This document shows, in pieces, positions 13,334 to 14,589 of a DNA stretch of 14,589 nt. The stretch is from Collinsella aerofaciens. GTDB lineage: Bacteria; Actinomycetota; Coriobacteriia; Coriobacteriales; Coriobacteriaceae. The position numbers were made by a program, and so were the translations under genes. Below the pieces are notes generated by a model. The model was given only the letters and a program-made list of their open reading frames with translations, made no database searches and had not been told where the DNA came from. Position 1 is the stretch's first letter; each line of letters opens with the position of its first letter. The stretch lies in NCBI RefSeq assembly GCF_009876115.1, contig NZ_WWSY01000026.1:1-14589 (forward strand), in the 5' to 3' direction.

Positions 13334-14377
13334 ATGGAAAAGCTCGATGTGGTGAATGCTGCGCTTGGCGCTCTGAAGGCTGGTAAGACGTGCGAGCTGG
13401 TGGTCGTGGCCGGTACGGCAGGGTCATCGCCACGCGGCGTGGGCGCCTGGATGGCCGTTTTTGCCGACGGTAGCCAAGCGGGCACCATCGGCGGCGGCAA
13501 GATCGAACTCTTTGCGCTGGACGAGGCCCGCGAGCTGCTGGCCGGGGGTCAATCGCGTCTGGTCCGCTACACCATGGGCGGCGAGAACTCCGATACCGGC
13601 ATGATCTGCGGCGGAGCCATCTGCCTGTGCTATCTGCACCTGGACGCGACCCAGGCGACGTTGTTCCAGGAGATTGCCGACGTCTTGGCGTATCGACGCA
13701 TCGGCGACTTCGTTATCGACTTTGAGCCGTTTGTCACCCAGACGCTCGAGGGCGATGTGGCTGAGTACCATGGCGAGGCATCACGCCATACCATTGCCGG
13801 CTGCCCCGAGCTTTCGCTGGTGGAAGAGGGGAGCAACGTCACCTACACCAACGCCGCCTCCGAGATTCCTCCCGCGCACATCGAGACGCTCTGCCCCGAG
13901 GGCCTGACCTATATCTTTGGCTGCGGACACGTGGGCGCCGCGACGGCGCGCGTACTCACGGCGGCGGGCTTTGCCGTCGTGGCCTGCGACGACCGCCCCG
14001 GCACGTTGACGCCCGAATGGGTGCCCGGTGTCTATGATCGTCGCCTGGTCGATTACAAGAACCTGAGCGAGCTGTGTCCCATCGGTCCGCGCGACCTGGT
14101 AGTCGTCGCCACGGCGGGTCACAAGTCCGATATCGACGTGGTGATTCAGGCCATGCGCGCCAAGCCAGCCTATCTGGGTTGCCTGGGTTCGCGCCGCAAG
14201 ACGGCCTTTGTGCGGGCTCGCTTGGAACGGGAAGGCTTTACGCAGGAGCAGGTCGACGGACTGCACCTGCCGATCGGCGTTGCCGTCGAGGCGGAGGATC
14301 CCGAGGAGATAGCCATCTCCATCGCCGCCGAGATGATCCAGCTGCGCCGCACCAAGCTCATCCCCCGCAAGCGCTAA
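13334..14377 (+). CDS. XdhC/CoxI family molybdenum-hydroxylase maturation protein
   Basis: A 347-residue two-domain protein. The N-terminal XdhC_CoxI domain (about 10-105) shows FADGSQAGTIGGGKIE (43-57), and CGG at 92-94 with nearby Cys97 and Cys99. The C-terminal Rossmann domain (about 190-335) shows IFGCGHVG (194-201), the acidic strand end ACDDRPG (217-223) and GSRRKT (285-290). XdhC-type proteins bind molybdenum cofactor and help insert its terminal sulfur (or, in this context, selenium) before loading into xanthine-dehydrogenase-like enzymes. Its start is 9 bp after the yqeB stop, with a GGATAGGAAG region as ribosome-binding site. Association with yqeB supports a role in a selenium-dependent system. 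The family call is firm; the client enzyme is unknown. Confidence 0.92.
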   Translation: MEKLDVVNAALGALKAGKTCELVVVAGTAGSSPRGVGAWMAVFADGSQAGTIGGGKIELFALDEARELLAGGQSRLVRYTMGGENSDTGMICGGAICLCYLHLDATQATLFQEIADVLAYRRIGDFVIDFEPFVTQTLEGDVAEYHGEASRHTIAGCPELSLVEEGSNVTYTNAASEIPPAHIETLCPEGLTYIFGCGHVGAATARVLTAAGFAVVACDDRPGTLTPEWVPGVYDRRLVDYKNLSELCPIGPRDLVVVATAGHKSDIDVVIQAMRAKPAYLGCLGSRRKTAFVRARLEREGFTQEQVDGLHLPIGVAVEAEDPEEIAISIAAEMIQLRRTKLIPRKR

Positions 14378-14394
14378 TCGCATCCCCATATATG

Positions 14395-14461
14395 AGTTGC
14401 GGTGAAATGCGGACTGTTTAAGCTAGCTAAGCTGTCAAACAGTCCCTATTTCACCGCAACT
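14395..14461. repeat. Long near-perfect palindrome downstream of the XdhC gene
   Basis: AGTTGCGGTGAAAT (14395-14408) pairs with ATTTCACCGCAACT (14448-14461). After a 2-by-2 mismatch, GGACTGTTT (14411-14419) pairs with AAACAGTCC (14437-14445). The total is 23 paired bases around a 17-nt loop that holds the palindrome AGCTAGCT. It begins 17 bases after the XdhC stop, the same spacing as the palindrome after hydA, but has an unrelated sequence. The absence of a T-run argues against a simple terminator; it is likely a second type of interspersed palindromic element or a 3'-end structure. Confidence 0.85.
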
Positions 14462-14556
14462 GCCATTTTCCTCCGTTCCCTAGGGACCAATATGTGCGGG
14501 GGAGTTGTGGAGGGTTGATTTTCAATCTCAACGCAACAGCCTGAACGGACCCCGCG

Positions 14557-14582
14557 TTTCCGCAGCTAGCGCAACGCGGAAA
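14557..14582. repeat. Short inverted repeat near the window end
   Basis: TTTCCGC (14557-14563) pairs with GCGGAAA (14576-14582) over a 12-nt loop. An alternative pairing, CGCGTT (14554-14559) with AACGCG (14573-14578), overlaps it. The rest of 14462-14589 shows no gene. Confidence 0.4.
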
Positions 14583-14589
14583 TAGCCCC

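Noticed and set aside
1..14589. CRISPR array, tRNA, rRNA, insertion sequence or transposase
   Set aside because: No regularly spaced repeats, cloverleaf-like sequence, rRNA signature or transposase motif was seen in either strand.

Overview
The window looks like a chromosomal segment of a high-GC gut Actinobacterium of the class Coriobacteriia, most likely Collinsella or a close relative. This is inferred from the strong G/C bias at third codon positions, the gene content and the style of the intergenic palindromes; there is no rRNA to confirm it.

Left part (1-2870): a restriction/defence patch. A type I restriction specificity subunit (hsdS) runs leftward off the window edge and appears to lack the usual N-terminal segment. 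Divergent from it is a 707-residue DUF262-DUF1524 (GmrSD-type) nuclease gene ending in a tight hairpin. Middle-left (2870-4450): a small uncharacterised leftward ORF, a pair of short direct repeats, and a leftward gene for an Ala/Pro-rich protein with a single C-terminal membrane segment.

Right part (4450-14380): a catabolic island. A leftward YheO/DauR-like PAS-HTH regulator faces dpaL (diaminopropionate ammonia-lyase), ygeY (M20 metallohydrolase) and ygeW (knotted carbamoyltransferase). These are followed by a strong terminator, then mocA/ygfJ-like nucleotidyltransferase and hydA (dihydropyrimidinase/hydantoinase). Next come yqeC on the minus strand and, divergently, yqeB and an XdhC/CoxI gene. 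E. coli carries the same families together in its ygeWXY-hyuA-yqeBC-ygfJ region. That gene set has been linked in gut anaerobes to anaerobic degradation of uric acid and other purines.

Reading the enzymes together (inference): HydA opens cyclic ureides, YgeY and YgeW process carbamoylated intermediates (YgeW probably yielding carbamoyl phosphate for ATP synthesis), and DpaL cleaves 2,3-diaminopropionate to pyruvate and ammonia. MocA, YqeB, YqeC and the XdhC protein would mature a selenium-dependent molybdenum hydroxylase. The hydroxylase itself, and a carbamate kinase, are not in the window. The most useful new observations are a repeated CAAAC-N5-GTTTG operator candidate between regulator and dpaL, a separate sigma-70-like promoter for ygeW, two large intergenic palindromes flanking the right-hand genes, and two cysteine clusters in YqeC.
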